Origin: an uncultured Clostridia bacterium
GTDB taxonomy: Bacteria; Bacillota; Clostridia; Oscillospirales; Ruminococcaceae
Direction of reading: 5' to 3'
DNA: 64,000 nt
NCBI GenBank assembly: GCA_946567425.1
Contig: CAMNXF010000002.1
Location: 124,001-188,000, forward strand
The translations under genes and the position numbers were made by a program. How positions within the stretch are numbered: position 1 is the stretch's first letter; each line of letters starts with the position of its first letter. The notes beneath the pieces were generated by a model. It was not told the origin of the DNA. It did no database searches and saw only the letters and a list, made by a program, of their open reading frames with translations. Shown here piece after piece: positions 7,739-16,801 of this stretch.

Positions 7739-8368
7739 TCAATCGCGCCAGCACGCCAGTTGTTCAAGACCGTTAAGCCTTTCAATGCCGTTCGCGGAAT
7801 TGAACGTCGTTTCAACAAACTCCGCCGTCCTCAAATTCGGAAACTTCTCCAGAAACATAAAATCGGGTATTTCCAACCCGTGTATTCGCAATACCTCAAC
7901 ACCCGCAAACAACGCGATATCCCGCCATAACGAAGCGCGAACGCCGTCGTACCACTCGTCAAATTCCTCGTCGGAATGTTCCTCGTAATAACGCTCCTCA
8001 AAAACGCTCTCCGAAAACGATGACCAGAGCTTTTCCGCCGTACCCGAAAAACAGTACCTCTGCCACTTTTTGTCCTCGCGCTCCAGTCCGAACATCGACA
8101 ACTGAAAACCCGAATCGTCGTTATACGTTTTAACCAATTCAGCGATATCACTGCCGCGCAGACAAAACGCCCATTCGTCGCCGCCGTCGATATTAACAAA
8201 CGGCTTGGGAGGCTGTTCTACCGACATCTCGATAAAGAAATCGTTTTCAAAGCTCTCACCTATCGTGAGGTACTTTATTTCCTCAAGATCGGATGGCTCG
8301 AGCGCGCTTCTGCCGAACAGCTTTTGAACCGCCTGTCCGACCCATTTCTGTGAAAACTCAACGCTCAT
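7739..8368 (-). CDS. Unknown protein with LRR-like C-terminus, inside the acc operon
   Basis: A 209-residue acidic, tryptophan-rich soluble protein. Residues about 40-115 alternate strands and charged turns (FFIEMSVEQPPKPFVNIDGGDEWAFCLRG). The C-terminus has leucine-rich-repeat-like spacing (GVEVLRIHGLEIPDFMFLEKFPNLRTAEF). There is no signal peptide or membrane helix, and I do not recognise a family; the style recalls SMI1/immunity-like DUFs, a weak impression. It starts three bases after the accD stop with SD GAGG and ends 25 bases before accA, so it is cotranscribed with both. A carboxylase-associated regulator or a hitch-hiking cargo gene are both possible. Confidence 0.7.
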   Translation of the reverse strand: MSVEFSQKWVGQAVQKLFGRSALEPSDLEEIKYLTIGESFENDFFIEMSVEQPPKPFVNIDGGDEWAFCLRGSDIAELVKTYNDDSGFQLSMFGLEREDKKWQRYCFSGTAEKLWSSFSESVFEERYYEEHSDEEFDEWYDGVRASLWRDIALFAGVEVLRIHGLEIPDFMFLEKFPNLRTAEFVETTFNSANGIERLNGLEQLACWRD

Positions 8369-8371
8369 TGA

Positions 8372-9256
8372 TTACCTCGCAGTCGTTTCTTTGGGGAACC
8401 CGTGCAGCTTGAGAATATTCGACAGCCGTTTCCTCATCATTCCGCGCTCGACAATCATATCCACAAATCCGCATTCAAACTGAAATTCCGCGCTTTGGAA
8501 ATCGTCGGGCAGCCGCTGGCGTATCGTGTCCTGAATGACGCGCCGCCCCGCAAAGCCGATAAGCACCTTCGGCTCGGCAATGATAATGTCGCCCAGACTC
8601 GCGAACGAAGCCGTAACGCCGCCCGTCGTCGGGTCGGTCATTACCGCGATGTATAAACCGCCGTTGTCACTGTGGAGCTTGACCGCACCGCTCGTTTTCG
8701 CCATCTGCATAAGGGAGATTATGCCCTCCTGCATTCTCGCGCCGCCGCTGCTTGCAAACATCACCACCGGCAAGTCCTTTTCCGTTGCGTACTCGAACGC
8801 ACGCGCGATCTTCTCGCCGACTACGCTGCCCATGCTAGCCATAAAGAAATGGCTGTCCATTATCCCGATAACGCAGCGGTAACCCCGTATCGTGCATTCG
8901 CCCGTTATTACAGCCTCGCGCGTATCGCACGCCTCCTGCATTTTCGCAACCTTTTCCTCGTAACGCGGAAATCCGATAGGATTCAACGACTGCATATCCG
9001 CGTCGAACTCCTTAAAGCTGCCCTTGTCCGCGGTGAGCTCCAGACGCTCCTGCCAAGTCAGCCGCGCATGATAATTGCACTTCGGGCAGACCTTCATATT
9101 GCGAACAAATTCCTCGTTATACACGACGTTTCCGCACCTCGGACACTTGAACAGCAAGTCCTGCGGAATGGACACATCCTTTTCCACGGGCGCGGAGTGG
9201 CTGTCGTCGGTAAAGCGTGACTTAACGACCTTAAACAAATCCTCTATTGAAGCCAT
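8372..9256 (-). CDS. accD: Acetyl-CoA carboxylase carboxyltransferase, beta subunit
   Basis: A 294-residue partner of AccA in the carboxyltransferase half-reaction. The N-terminal zinc ribbon is complete (Cys38, Cys41, Cys57, Cys60). The CT core shows SSGGARMQEGIISLMQMAKTS and DPTTGGVTASFASLGD, both typical. The ATG at 9256 uses the SD GGAGGAC, which is part of the end of accC, so the two are translationally coupled with a four-base gap. Full length for the family. Confidence 0.96.
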   Translation of the reverse strand: MASIEDLFKVVKSRFTDDSHSAPVEKDVSIPQDLLFKCPRCGNVVYNEEFVRNMKVCPKCNYHARLTWQERLELTADKGSFKEFDADMQSLNPIGFPRYEEKVAKMQEACDTREAVITGECTIRGYRCVIGIMDSHFFMASMGSVVGEKIARAFEYATEKDLPVVMFASSGGARMQEGIISLMQMAKTSGAVKLHSDNGGLYIAVMTDPTTGGVTASFASLGDIIIAEPKVLIGFAGRRVIQDTIRQRLPDDFQSAEFQFECGFVDMIVERGMMRKRLSNILKLHGFPKETTAR

Positions 9257-9260
9257 TTAT

Positions 9261-10610
9261 TCAGTCCTCCATTATGTTCGTGCGGTTCAAAAAGCCGTTG
9301 TCAAACTCGCCGCGCTCAAAATTCTCATTCTTCAAAAGCCTTAACTGGAAGTCGATATTTGTCTCCACACCGTCGATTATGAACTCCGCGAGAGCCACAC
9401 GCATTTTCTTGATCGCCTCTTCCCTGTCAACGCCCTTGACAAGCAGCTTGGCGATCATACTGTCGTAGTACGGCGGTATCTCGTAGCCCGCGTACACGGC
9501 GCTGTCAATTCTCACGTTGAAACCGCCCGGAACATGTATTGAGCGTATCAGCCCGGGGCACGGACGGAAGTTGTGGCGCGGATCCTCGGCGTTGATACGG
9601 CACTCGATAGCGTGACCCGTCACCTTAACGTCATTCTGCGTGAACCAGAGCCTTTCGCCCTCCGCAATGCGTATCTGCGCCTTTACGAGGTCGATACCCG
9701 TGACAAACTCCGTGACGGGGTGCTCGACCTGAATGCGCGTGTTCATTTCCATAAAATAGAAATTCTTGTCCTTATCAACCAGAAACTCGATGGTGCCCGC
9801 GTTGCGGTAGCCGCAAGCCTTCGCCGCGCTGACCGCGGCCGCGCCCATTCTCGCGCGGAGATCATCCGTCATGATCGGGCTGGGGCTTTCCTCGAGAACC
9901 TTCTGGTTGCGTCGCTGTAACGAACAATCGCGTTCGCCGAGATGAACCACGTTTCCGAAGTTGTCCGCGAGCAGCTGTATCTCGATATGACGCGGGTTTA
10001 CGACGAATTTCTCAATGTACAAATCGCCGTTGCCGAAACACGCGAGCGCCTCCGCCTGCGCCTCAGAAAACTGCTTTTCAAGCGCCGTCTCGTCCTCGAC
10101 AAGACGGATACCGCGTCCGCCGCCGCCCGCCGTCGCCTTTACCATAACGGGGTAACCTATCTCGCGGCATACCCTCTTGGCATCGCCGATATTTGTAACA
10201 ATGCCGTCCGAGCCCGGTATAACGGGAACGCCCGCGCCTATCATCGTCTTTCGCGCGTTCGCCTTGTCGCCCATTTCGTCCATGCACTCGGGTGTCGGAC
10301 CTATGAACGTTATGCCGCAGGTATCGCACAGCCGCGCAAAGTTCGCGTTCTCCGACAAAAAACCGAAGCCCGGGTGAATGGCATTCGCGCCCGTAGCCTC
10401 ACACGCGGCGATTATCGCCTTTGTGTTGAGATAGCTGTCCTTTGAGGGCTCGGGACCTATGCACACCGCCTCGTCCGCAATCTGCGCGTGAAGCGCGGAT
10501 TTATCCGCCGTTGAGTACACCGCGACGGTCTTTATTCCCAGCTCGCGGCAAGCGCGCATTATGCGGATCGCGATCTCGCCGCGATTGGCGATAAGTATCT
10601 TGTTGAACAT
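9261..10610 (-). CDS. accC: Acetyl-CoA carboxylase, biotin carboxylase subunit
   Basis: A 449-residue ATP-grasp enzyme that carboxylates the biotin on AccB using bicarbonate and ATP. The N-terminus [19 protein letters not shown], glycine loop [48 protein letters not shown] and the C-terminal domain [10 protein letters not shown] are all canonical. Full length. The ATG follows TTGGAGAC. It lies between fabZ and accD in the usual clostridial order. Confidence 0.97.
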   Translation of the reverse strand: MFNKILIANRGEIAIRIMRACRELGIKTVAVYSTADKSALHAQIADEAVCIGPEPSKDSYLNTKAIIAACEATGANAIHPGFGFLSENANFARLCDTCGITFIGPTPECMDEMGDKANARKTMIGAGVPVIPGSDGIVTNIGDAKRVCREIGYPVMVKATAGGGGRGIRLVEDETALEKQFSEAQAEALACFGNGDLYIEKFVVNPRHIEIQLLADNFGNVVHLGERDCSLQRRNQKVLEESPSPIMTDDLRARMGAAAVSAAKACGYRNAGTIEFLVDKDKNFYFMEMNTRIQVEHPVTEFVTGIDLVKAQIRIAEGERLWFTQNDVKVTGHAIECRINAEDPRHNFRPCPGLIRSIHVPGGFNVRIDSAVYAGYEIPPYYDSMIAKLLVKGVDREEAIKKMRVALAEFIIDGVETNIDFQLRLLKNENFERGEFDNGFLNRTNIMED

Positions 10611-10629
10611 TATTTAAGTCTCCAAACAA

Positions 10630-11070
10630 TTATTCTGCCTTGGGATCGGCAACCGCAAAGGAAATCTCGGCGGTAACGACTTTTTTCCCGTTCACCTTGG
10701 CGACCGCCTTTCCGAAGCCCACGGGGCCCTTTTTCTCGGTCATCACAACGTTCAGCTCAAGCGTATCGCCGGGGAGAACCTGCCCCCTGAACCTGGCCTT
10801 GTCTATTCCCGCGAAAAATGCGATCTTGCCCTTATTCTCGGGCAGCGCGAGAGCGCATACCGCACCCGCCTGCGCCAGCATTTCTATCATCAGCACTCCG
10901 GGAGTTACGGGCTGCCCGGGAAAATGCCCCTTGTACCAGTACTCGTCGGGCTTGAGATACTTCTTCGCCATGACCGAAACGCCGGGCTCAAGCTCCGTCA
11001 CCTCGTCGATCAGCAAAAACGGATCGCGGTGCGGAATTATCTCCTTTATCTGCTCCTGATTTAAAACCAT
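10630..11070 (-). CDS. fabZ: 3-hydroxyacyl-ACP dehydratase FabZ
   Basis: A 146-residue hot-dog-fold enzyme that removes water from 3-hydroxyacyl-ACP during chain elongation. The signature IIPHRDPFLLIDEV and the active site GHFPGQPVTPGVLMIEMLAQ, with catalytic His49 and Glu63, are intact. I choose the ATG at 11070 because TGAGG precedes it by six bases; a GTG at 11082 overlapping the accB stop as GTGA is the alternative. It lies in the fab/acc operon after accB. No FabA-like isomerase gene is visible. Confidence 0.93.
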   Translation of the reverse strand: MVLNQEQIKEIIPHRDPFLLIDEVTELEPGVSVMAKKYLKPDEYWYKGHFPGQPVTPGVLMIEMLAQAGAVCALALPENKGKIAFFAGIDKARFRGQVLPGDTLELNVVMTEKKGPVGFGKAVAKVNGKKVVTAEISFAVADPKAE

Positions 11071-11078
11071 ATCCGACC

Positions 11079-11573
11079 TCACTCAATTCTCATTATCTTT
11101 TGACCGTACTCCACTGCGTCGCCGTTGTTGACGTATATCTCCGCAACTCTGCCCGAGAACTCGCTGTTTATCTCGTTCATCAGCTTCATGCTCTCGATAA
11201 TGCACACAACATCACCGATGCTGACGTTATCGCCCACCTTGACGAACGCGGGCTTTTCGGGCGCGGGAGACGAATAGAACGTGCCGATTATCGGCGACGT
11301 GATAATGTTCCCCGAAACCGTTTCAACGGGCTTATCCGCAGCAGCGGCAGCCGCAGGAACCGCGATCGTCGGCATTACCGCACCCATGGGAGACATTGCC
11401 GATCCGCCCATGGGAGGGGGCGGCGGGCAGCGTTTGCCCTCAATGACGATATCCAGATCCTCGGTACTGATTTTTATTCGCCCGAGTTCGTTCTCCCTGA
11501 CGATTTTCGCGAGCGCCTCAACGCACTCGATAGTGTCCTCTATCTGATGCTGCTCTTTATCCTTAAAATTCAT
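11079..11573 (-). CDS. accB: Acetyl-CoA carboxylase biotin carboxyl carrier protein
   Basis: A 164-residue BCCP that shuttles carboxybiotin between AccC and AccAD. The N-terminal helical part (1-45) is followed by a Pro/Ala/Met-rich linker (about 48-85) and the C-terminal biotinyl domain with ESMKLMNEI, placing the biotinylated lysine at residue 130. The ATG at 11573 follows AAGGAGATCAAC; the longer open frame overlapping the fabF end is not needed. Confidence 0.95.
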   Translation of the reverse strand: MNFKDKEQHQIEDTIECVEALAKIVRENELGRIKISTEDLDIVIEGKRCPPPPPMGGSAMSPMGAVMPTIAVPAAAAAADKPVETVSGNIITSPIIGTFYSSPAPEKPAFVKVGDNVSIGDVVCIIESMKLMNEINSEFSGRVAEIYVNNGDAVEYGQKIMRIE

Positions 11574-11608
11574 GTTGATCTCCTTAAATTTCAATTCCGA
11601 TACGACGC

Positions 11609-12853
11609 TCAATTGCCGGCGGGCTTAAAGCAAAGACAACCGTTATGTCCTCCGAAGCCGAGCGAATTTGACAGCGCGGCGGTAATTTTCAACTCGCGAC
11701 TACCCTCGGTTACGTAATCCAGATCACACTCGGGATCGGGTATCTTATAGCCGAGCGTGCGGTGTATCTTACCGTTCTTTATCGACATTGCCGTGACAAG
11801 CGCCTCAACGCCGCCCGCCGCGCCGAGCAAATGTCCCGTCATCGACTTGGTGGAGTTTATCGCGATATTCTTCGCGTGTTCGCCGAACGCGGACTTTATC
11901 GCCATTGTTTCGGTGGAATCATTCATGTGAGTGCTCGTTCCGTGAGCGTTAATGTAGTTCACCTCGGTCGGGTCGATACCCGCCTCCTTGACGGCGAGTT
12001 CCATTGCCATTGCGCCGCCCTTGCCCTCCGGGTCTGGACTTGTCTCGTGATACGCGTCACATGTCGAGCCGTAGCCGCATATCTCGGCGTAAATTTTCGC
12101 GCCGCGCGCCTTCGCGTGTTCGTATTCCTCGAGTACGAGAATACCGCAGCCGTCTCCGAGAACGAAACCGCTCCTCTCTGCGTCAAACGGGATAGACGCT
12201 CTGTCAACATCCGTCGAACGCGTGATTGCTTTCATATTGTTGAACGCCGCATAGCAGAAACCAATATCGGAATGCTCCGTGCCGCCTGCTAACGCCGCGT
12301 CAAGATAGCCGTGCTTTATTGAACGAAACGCCTCGCCTATCGACTGCGTACCGCTTGCGCAAGCGGTGGTAACGCAGAAGTTGCTGCCCTTAAATCCCGT
12401 TCTGATAGCGACCTCGCCCGCCGCCATATTGCCTATCATCTTGGTGATAGTAAACACGGAAACGCGTTTGTTGCCCTTGTCGCGGTAATTGTTAAGTTCC
12501 TCCTCGGTTGTGCACAAACCGCCTATACCGCTGCCGATGACGCAGCCCACACGAAACGGGTCGATATCCTTTAAGTCTGTACCCGCGTCGCGGAGCGCCT
12601 GTTCTGCGCAGTACACCGCGTACTGAACGATAACGTCGTTGCGGCGGACCTCTTTTTTATCGAAGATTGCAGTAGGATCGAAGTTCTTGACCTTAGCGAC
12701 AATACCGCGCGAATCAGGCTCATCGGGAAACCAGTTGTCCAGCTCAAAACCGTGACGACCCGTCAACAGGCTCTCCCAAAGCTCATCGGGGGAATTTCCG
12801 CAGGGGGTAAGACACCCGAGACCCGTTATTACTACCCGTCTTTCATTACTCAT
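11609..12853 (-). CDS. fabF: 3-oxoacyl-ACP synthase II
   Basis: A 414-residue condensing enzyme that extends acyl-ACP with malonyl-ACP. Active-site Cys165 sits in TTACASGTQ; the two catalytic histidines are in [11 protein letters not shown] and [13 protein letters not shown]. The C-terminal [11 protein letters not shown] is typical of the family. Full length. The ATG follows GGAGGATATAAATA. It lies 49 bases after fabG and 35 before accB. Confidence 0.97.
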   Translation of the reverse strand: MSNERRVVITGLGCLTPCGNSPDELWESLLTGRHGFELDNWFPDEPDSRGIVAKVKNFDPTAIFDKKEVRRNDVIVQYAVYCAEQALRDAGTDLKDIDPFRVGCVIGSGIGGLCTTEEELNNYRDKGNKRVSVFTITKMIGNMAAGEVAIRTGFKGSNFCVTTACASGTQSIGEAFRSIKHGYLDAALAGGTEHSDIGFCYAAFNNMKAITRSTDVDRASIPFDAERSGFVLGDGCGILVLEEYEHAKARGAKIYAEICGYGSTCDAYHETSPDPEGKGGAMAMELAVKEAGIDPTEVNYINAHGTSTHMNDSTETMAIKSAFGEHAKNIAINSTKSMTGHLLGAAGGVEALVTAMSIKNGKIHRTLGYKIPDPECDLDYVTEGSRELKITAALSNSLGFGGHNGCLCFKPAGN

Positions 12854-12902
12854 TATTTATATCCTCCGTGACCGACAGTACGTTTGTACTGCCGATTTAA
12901 TA

Positions 12903-13640
12903 TTACATACTCAATCCGCCGCTTATCTCGATAGTCTGTCCCGTCACATAAGCCGCGTCGCCGCTGCACAGGAACGCCACCACGTTCGCGACCTCCTCGG
13001 GTTCTCCGTAGCGTTTCATCGCTATCTGCGCGAGCATTGCATTGCGCTGTTCGTCCGTCAGCTTGTCCGTCATCGGGGTCTTGATGAACCCGGGAGCAAC
13101 AGCGTTCACGTTAATTCCGCGCGAGCCGAGTTCCTTGGCGGCAGTTTTCGTCATCGCGATAACAGCGCCCTTGGATGCCGAATAGTTCATTTGCCCGGGA
13201 TTGCCGTACAGACCCGCCACAGACGCGAGATTTACGATCTTTCCGCTCTTCTGCCGCAGCATAACAGCGCCGACAAATTTTGTCATATTGAACACGGACT
13301 TCTGGTTGATGCGGATAACGTCATCGTAGTTCTCCTCTGCCATTCGCAGCAGCAGACCGTCGCGCGTGATACCCGCGTTGTTGACGAGCGCATCAATGCT
13401 GCCGAAGTCCTCCTTGACCTTTTTAACAAAGCTCTCACACTCGCTGTGACTTGAAACGTCCGCGATATACTTTTTGCACTTCACCCCGTGCGCGGTTATG
13501 CGCTCCATAATATCGTTGTTCTCGAAGCTCTTTTCGCTGATGTCGTTCAGCGCGATATCAAAACCGTCTTTTGCGAGCCTCAGTGCGATAGCAGCGCCTA
13601 TTCCTCTTGCCGAACCCGTGATTATTGCAGTTTTACTCAT
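12903..13640 (-). CDS. fabG: 3-oxoacyl-ACP reductase
   Basis: A 245-residue short-chain dehydrogenase reducing 3-oxoacyl-ACP with NADPH. The Rossmann motif ITGSARGIGAAIA, the NNAGITRDGL motif, the catalytic Ser in LASVAG and the YSASK pair are all present; the ending VTGQTIEISGGLSM is typical of FabG. The ATG follows AAAGGATATATAAT. It lies between fabH and fabF in the cluster. Confidence 0.95.
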   Translation of the reverse strand: MSKTAIITGSARGIGAAIALRLAKDGFDIALNDISEKSFENNDIMERITAHGVKCKKYIADVSSHSECESFVKKVKEDFGSIDALVNNAGITRDGLLLRMAEENYDDVIRINQKSVFNMTKFVGAVMLRQKSGKIVNLASVAGLYGNPGQMNYSASKGAVIAMTKTAAKELGSRGINVNAVAPGFIKTPMTDKLTDEQRNAMLAQIAMKRYGEPEEVANVVAFLCSGDAAYVTGQTIEISGGLSM

Positions 13641-13697
13641 ATTATATATCCTTTCGGTAATTACTTTTGCCCTTAGTCTTGGAAATATCTTCCTGCT

Positions 13698-14696
13698 TTA
13701 TACTTCCATAATTGCCGCGCCGTAAGTCAAACCCGCACCGAAGCCCACAAAGCAAATCTTCATACCCTCGCTGATCCTACCCGCCTTTGACAGCTCGTCA
13801 AGTGCCACGGGAATGCACGCGCTGGAAACGTTGCCCATATGCTCAATATTCGTGTACACTCTTTCGGACGGTATGCCGAGCAGCTCTGTTGCCTTTTCGA
13901 TTATCCGCAGATTAGCCTGATGAGGTATCACCAGGTCAAGCTCCGAAACGTCGAAACCGCCTTGCGCCGCGACATTCTTCACCGCGTCCGCCATGGCGTT
14001 CACCGCAAACTTATAAACAGCCTTGCCGTCCTGTACAAGGAAATTCTGTTTCGCGAACGTATCGAACTTTCCGTCATAAAACGCGTCTTGATCGCCGAAC
14101 CACGGACAGTTACTCTCGTAGTGTATCTTGCAGTACAGCGCTTCAAACTCGTCGCCCTCCGCGCCGAGGAACGAATAGAACGTCTTTTCGTTCTTCTTCA
14201 GCAACACCGCGCCCGCCGCGTCTCCGAACAATATGCAGCTCGCGCGGTCGGTGTAGTCGGTCTGATTGGAGAGCTTTTCCGAGGACACGATCAGCACGTT
14301 CTTATACTTGTCCGTATCGAGATATTTCTGGGCGATATCAAGCGACGAGATGAAACCCGTGCACGCGCTGTTCACGTCGAAGCAAGCCGCGTTTTTCGCG
14401 CCTATGCGTTTCTGGATAAGGCAGGACATTGCCGGATAGAAAAAGTCGGGCGTACAGGTGGAGACGATTATCAGTTCCACTTCCTCCGCGCTCATCTTCG
14501 CCGACTTCAGCGCCTGGAGCGCCGCCTGCGCCCCCATATAATAATTGGGCTTATCCGCCGCAATGTGCCGCTGTTTAATGCCCGTTCTCGGGAATATCCA
14601 CTCGTCCGAGGTGTCGAGGATCTCCGAAAATTTGTCGTTGTCGGCAACAAATTCGGGGACGTAGCTGCCTGTTCCTAAAAACTCTATACCGCTCAT
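13698..14696 (-). CDS. fabH: 3-oxoacyl-ACP synthase III
   Basis: A 332-residue enzyme that starts fatty acid synthesis by joining acyl-CoA to malonyl-ACP. Catalytic Cys112 sits in NSACTGF, His in IPHQANLRII, and Asn in EHMGNVSSACIPV. Full length. The ATG follows AAGGAG. It is the first gene of the minus-strand fab/acc run and is divergent from fabD; the 198-base gap between them contains two palindromes that may be operators. Confidence 0.96.
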   Translation of the reverse strand: MSGIEFLGTGSYVPEFVADNDKFSEILDTSDEWIFPRTGIKQRHIAADKPNYYMGAQAALQALKSAKMSAEEVELIIVSTCTPDFFYPAMSCLIQKRIGAKNAACFDVNSACTGFISSLDIAQKYLDTDKYKNVLIVSSEKLSNQTDYTDRASCILFGDAAGAVLLKKNEKTFYSFLGAEGDEFEALYCKIHYESNCPWFGDQDAFYDGKFDTFAKQNFLVQDGKAVYKFAVNAMADAVKNVAAQGGFDVSELDLVIPHQANLRIIEKATELLGIPSERVYTNIEHMGNVSSACIPVALDELSKAGRISEGMKICFVGFGAGLTYGAAIMEV

Positions 14697-14714
14697 TAAA
14701 AAAACTCCTTGATT

Positions 14715-14729
14715 TTATTTTCAAAATAA
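14715..14729. promoter_or_regulatory. Perfect palindrome upstream of fabH, candidate operator
   Basis: TTATTTTCAAAATAA, a perfect 7-1-7 inverted repeat, lies 19 bases before fabH beside A/T-rich -10-like hexamers (TATTAT, TATACAT). It shares the TTTTC/GAAAA core with the palindrome at 14828-14839. It does not match the FapR consensus. Confidence 0.4.
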
Positions 14730-14827
14730 TGTATAATAATACACGGGGGAAAAATTTCCTCCGAAATCGGCAAAGACGAATAGCCGAGCCGATGATTACC
14801 AAAACATACCACTTTATATTTTACCTT

Positions 14828-14839
14828 ATTTTCGAAAAT
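14828..14839. promoter_or_regulatory. Second palindrome in the fabH-fabD gap, candidate operator
   Basis: ATTTTCGAAAAT, a perfect 12-base palindrome about 55 bases before fabD, next to a TTGTCA -35-like hexamer (14840-14845). It resembles the fabH-proximal palindrome, which suggests one regulator acts on both divergent units. Confidence 0.35.
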
Positions 14840-14894
14840 TTGTCAACCCTTTTTTGAATATGTCAATAAATTTTCACAATATACGGAGGTTTTT

Positions 14895-15815
14895 ATGAAA
14901 ACAGCATTTTTATTTTCGGGACAAGGCTCCCAATACCCGGGCATGGGCGCGGAGCTTGCGAAGAAGTACGGCGCGGCAAAGGAAATTCTGGAGTGCGGCT
15001 CGGACATTCTTGGCTTTGACTTGCTGAAAAAGCTGAGTGACGGCACCGCCGAGGAGCTTGCGCAAACGCGGCTCTCTCAGCCCGCAATATTCACCGCGTC
15101 GCTGATAGCGCTTTGCGCGGTCCGCGAGAACGGTGTTGAAAACGCCGCGGTCGCGGGTCACTCTCTCGGCGAATACGCGGCAATGTACGCGTCGGGAATG
15201 CTCTCAATGGAAGACGCGTTCAAGGCTATCAAGCTGCGCTCGGAAGCTATGGCTAAGGCGGCAGAGAACGCTCACGGGGCTATGGCGGCGGTGATCGGTG
15301 CGGACAACACCCAGATCGACGAAGTATGCGCTTCCGTCGACGGATTTGTCGCACCCGCGAATTACAACTCGCCTGTCCAGACCGTTATCGCGGGAGAAAC
15401 AGCGGCGGTGGACGCGGCAATCGCGAAATTTACCGAGCTCGGCAAACGCAGCGTAAAACTAGCGGTTTCGGCGGCATTCCACACGAAGCTCATGCAGCCC
15501 GCCGCGGACGAGTTCAAGGCGGCGGTATCGAGCTTTAAATTCAATGCGCCCGACTGCGATTTCTACGCAAATCTGTACGGAAAAAAACTCGAGGATTTCT
15601 CGGATATGCCCTCCTATCTTGCGGCGCATATCTGCTCTCCTGTCAAATTCGCGGACGAGCTTGCTGCAATGCAGAACGCGGGCATAGAAGCGTTTGTCGA
15701 GCTTGGCCCGAATAAGGTGCTCACGGGTCTTGTAAAGAAGACGTTAAAGGGCATAATAAACGTCAACGTTGAGAACGCGGAGACACTGGACAAGGCTCTC
15801 GCCGCGCTGAAGTAA
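14895..15815 (+). CDS. fabD: Malonyl-CoA:ACP transacylase
   Basis: A 306-residue enzyme loading malonate onto ACP. The signature FSGQGSQYPGMG near the N-terminus, the nucleophile motif GHSLGEYAAM (Ser90), a catalytic His in AAFHTKLM near residue 196 and ELGPNKVL near the C-terminus are all intact. The ATG follows CGGAGG. Unusually it stands apart from the rest of the cluster on the opposite strand, sharing only the intergenic region with fabH, so supply of malonyl-ACP can be tuned separately. Confidence 0.96.
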   Translation: MKTAFLFSGQGSQYPGMGAELAKKYGAAKEILECGSDILGFDLLKKLSDGTAEELAQTRLSQPAIFTASLIALCAVRENGVENAAVAGHSLGEYAAMYASGMLSMEDAFKAIKLRSEAMAKAAENAHGAMAAVIGADNTQIDEVCASVDGFVAPANYNSPVQTVIAGETAAVDAAIAKFTELGKRSVKLAVSAAFHTKLMQPAADEFKAAVSSFKFNAPDCDFYANLYGKKLEDFSDMPSYLAAHICSPVKFADELAAMQNAGIEAFVELGPNKVLTGLVKKTLKGIINVNVENAETLDKALAALK

Positions 15816-15955
15816 GCCGCGTGGGGGAGCGGTTTGCCCGCCGTCCCTTGGCGCTGCTTAACGAAAACCGCCTGCGGACCGATCGGGGCGGACGTGCGAA
15901 CCGCTGTCGGCAGGGCACCCAAATGTTCACAAAACCAAAAAAGGAGACATAAAAT
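15816..15955. other. GC-rich intergenic segment with inverted repeats
   Basis: This 140-base gap contains AGCGGTT (15829-15835) facing AACCGCT (15899-15905), plus internal short repeats of GCGG/CCGC. No gene, promoter or T-run is evident. It may be a readthrough-permitting structured spacer between fabD and aroE or a dispersed repeat; a genome-wide search would decide. Confidence 0.3.
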
Positions 15956-16801
15956 ATGAGAAAATTCTGTTTGATAGGACACCCCCTCGGACATTCGCTG
16001 TCGCCGAAGATACACACGCGGCTGTTTGAGCTCTCGGGGGAGAAAGTTGAGTACACACTGGAGGATATCGCTCCCGAGGAACTGCAGGAAAAATACGGTT
16101 TCTTGTCGGAGCTTGACGGATTTAACATTACCATACCGCATAAGGTTGATATAATCAGTTATTGCGACGAGTTGTCCGACGGCGCAAAACGCTATCGCTC
16201 AGTAAACTGCGTCAAGAACGGTGGGAAAAAGATCGGCTACAACACGGACTGTATCGGCTTTACGAAGTCTATTGAGCTGTTGGGCGCGTCTTTGAACTCC
16301 AAGGTGCTGCTGATTGGCTGCGGCGGCGTGGGCAGAATGATGGCTATCGAGACAGCACTGGAGGGCGGTGAGCTGACTATCGCCGCATTGGAGAACGATC
16401 TGCCGCTCGCCGCGAACGTTATCGGCGAGATACAGAAAATGTGCCCTTCCGCTAAGGTAAAGGCGGTAAAAATACCCGACGATGGGCTTTCCAACGGTGC
16501 TCTCGGAAATGAAAGCTTTGATTTGCTTGTGAACGCCTGCCCCGTCGGAATGTTCCCGAAGGTTGACAGAATGCCCTGTCTGCCGGAGGTCCTTGATAAC
16601 GTGAAGTTCGTGTTCGACGCTGTCTACAATCCCAAGGAGACGCTGCTCGCCAAGACCGCACGCGAAAAGGGTCGCAAGGCAATGACAGGAATGGCTATGT
16701 TGGTGCTCCAGGCGGTGGCGGCTCATGAAATATGGGATAACGCCGCATATAATAAAGAAGACATTGATAAGCTGATCGCGGATATGGAGGCTTTGGTATG
16801 A
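15956..16801 (+). CDS. aroE: Shikimate dehydrogenase
   Basis: A 281-residue NADPH enzyme converting 3-dehydroshikimate to shikimate in aromatic amino acid synthesis. The substrate domain shows IGHPLGHSLSPKIH and FNITIPHKVD with the catalytic lysine; GYNTDCIGF and the nucleotide loop GCGGVGRMMA follow. The usual AVN(T/C)V motif appears as SVNCV. The ATG follows AAGGAGACAT. Its TGA overlaps the aroK start by four bases, so the two are translationally coupled. Confidence 0.93.
   Translation: MRKFCLIGHPLGHSLSPKIHTRLFELSGEKVEYTLEDIAPEELQEKYGFLSELDGFNITIPHKVDIISYCDELSDGAKRYRSVNCVKNGGKKIGYNTDCIGFTKSIELLGASLNSKVLLIGCGGVGRMMAIETALEGGELTIAALENDLPLAANVIGEIQKMCPSAKVKAVKIPDDGLSNGALGNESFDLLVNACPVGMFPKVDRMPCLPEVLDNVKFVFDAVYNPKETLLAKTAREKGRKAMTGMAMLVLQAVAAHEIWDNAAYNKEDIDKLIADMEALV

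Noticed and set aside
14697-14894. FapR operator
   Set aside because: The known TTAGTACCTG-type sequence is absent; only other palindromes are present.
15614-16141. 175-codon minus-strand frame across the fabD-aroE gap
   Set aside because: Covers ends of two clear plus-strand genes; probably chance. The gap itself is described as a structured spacer.
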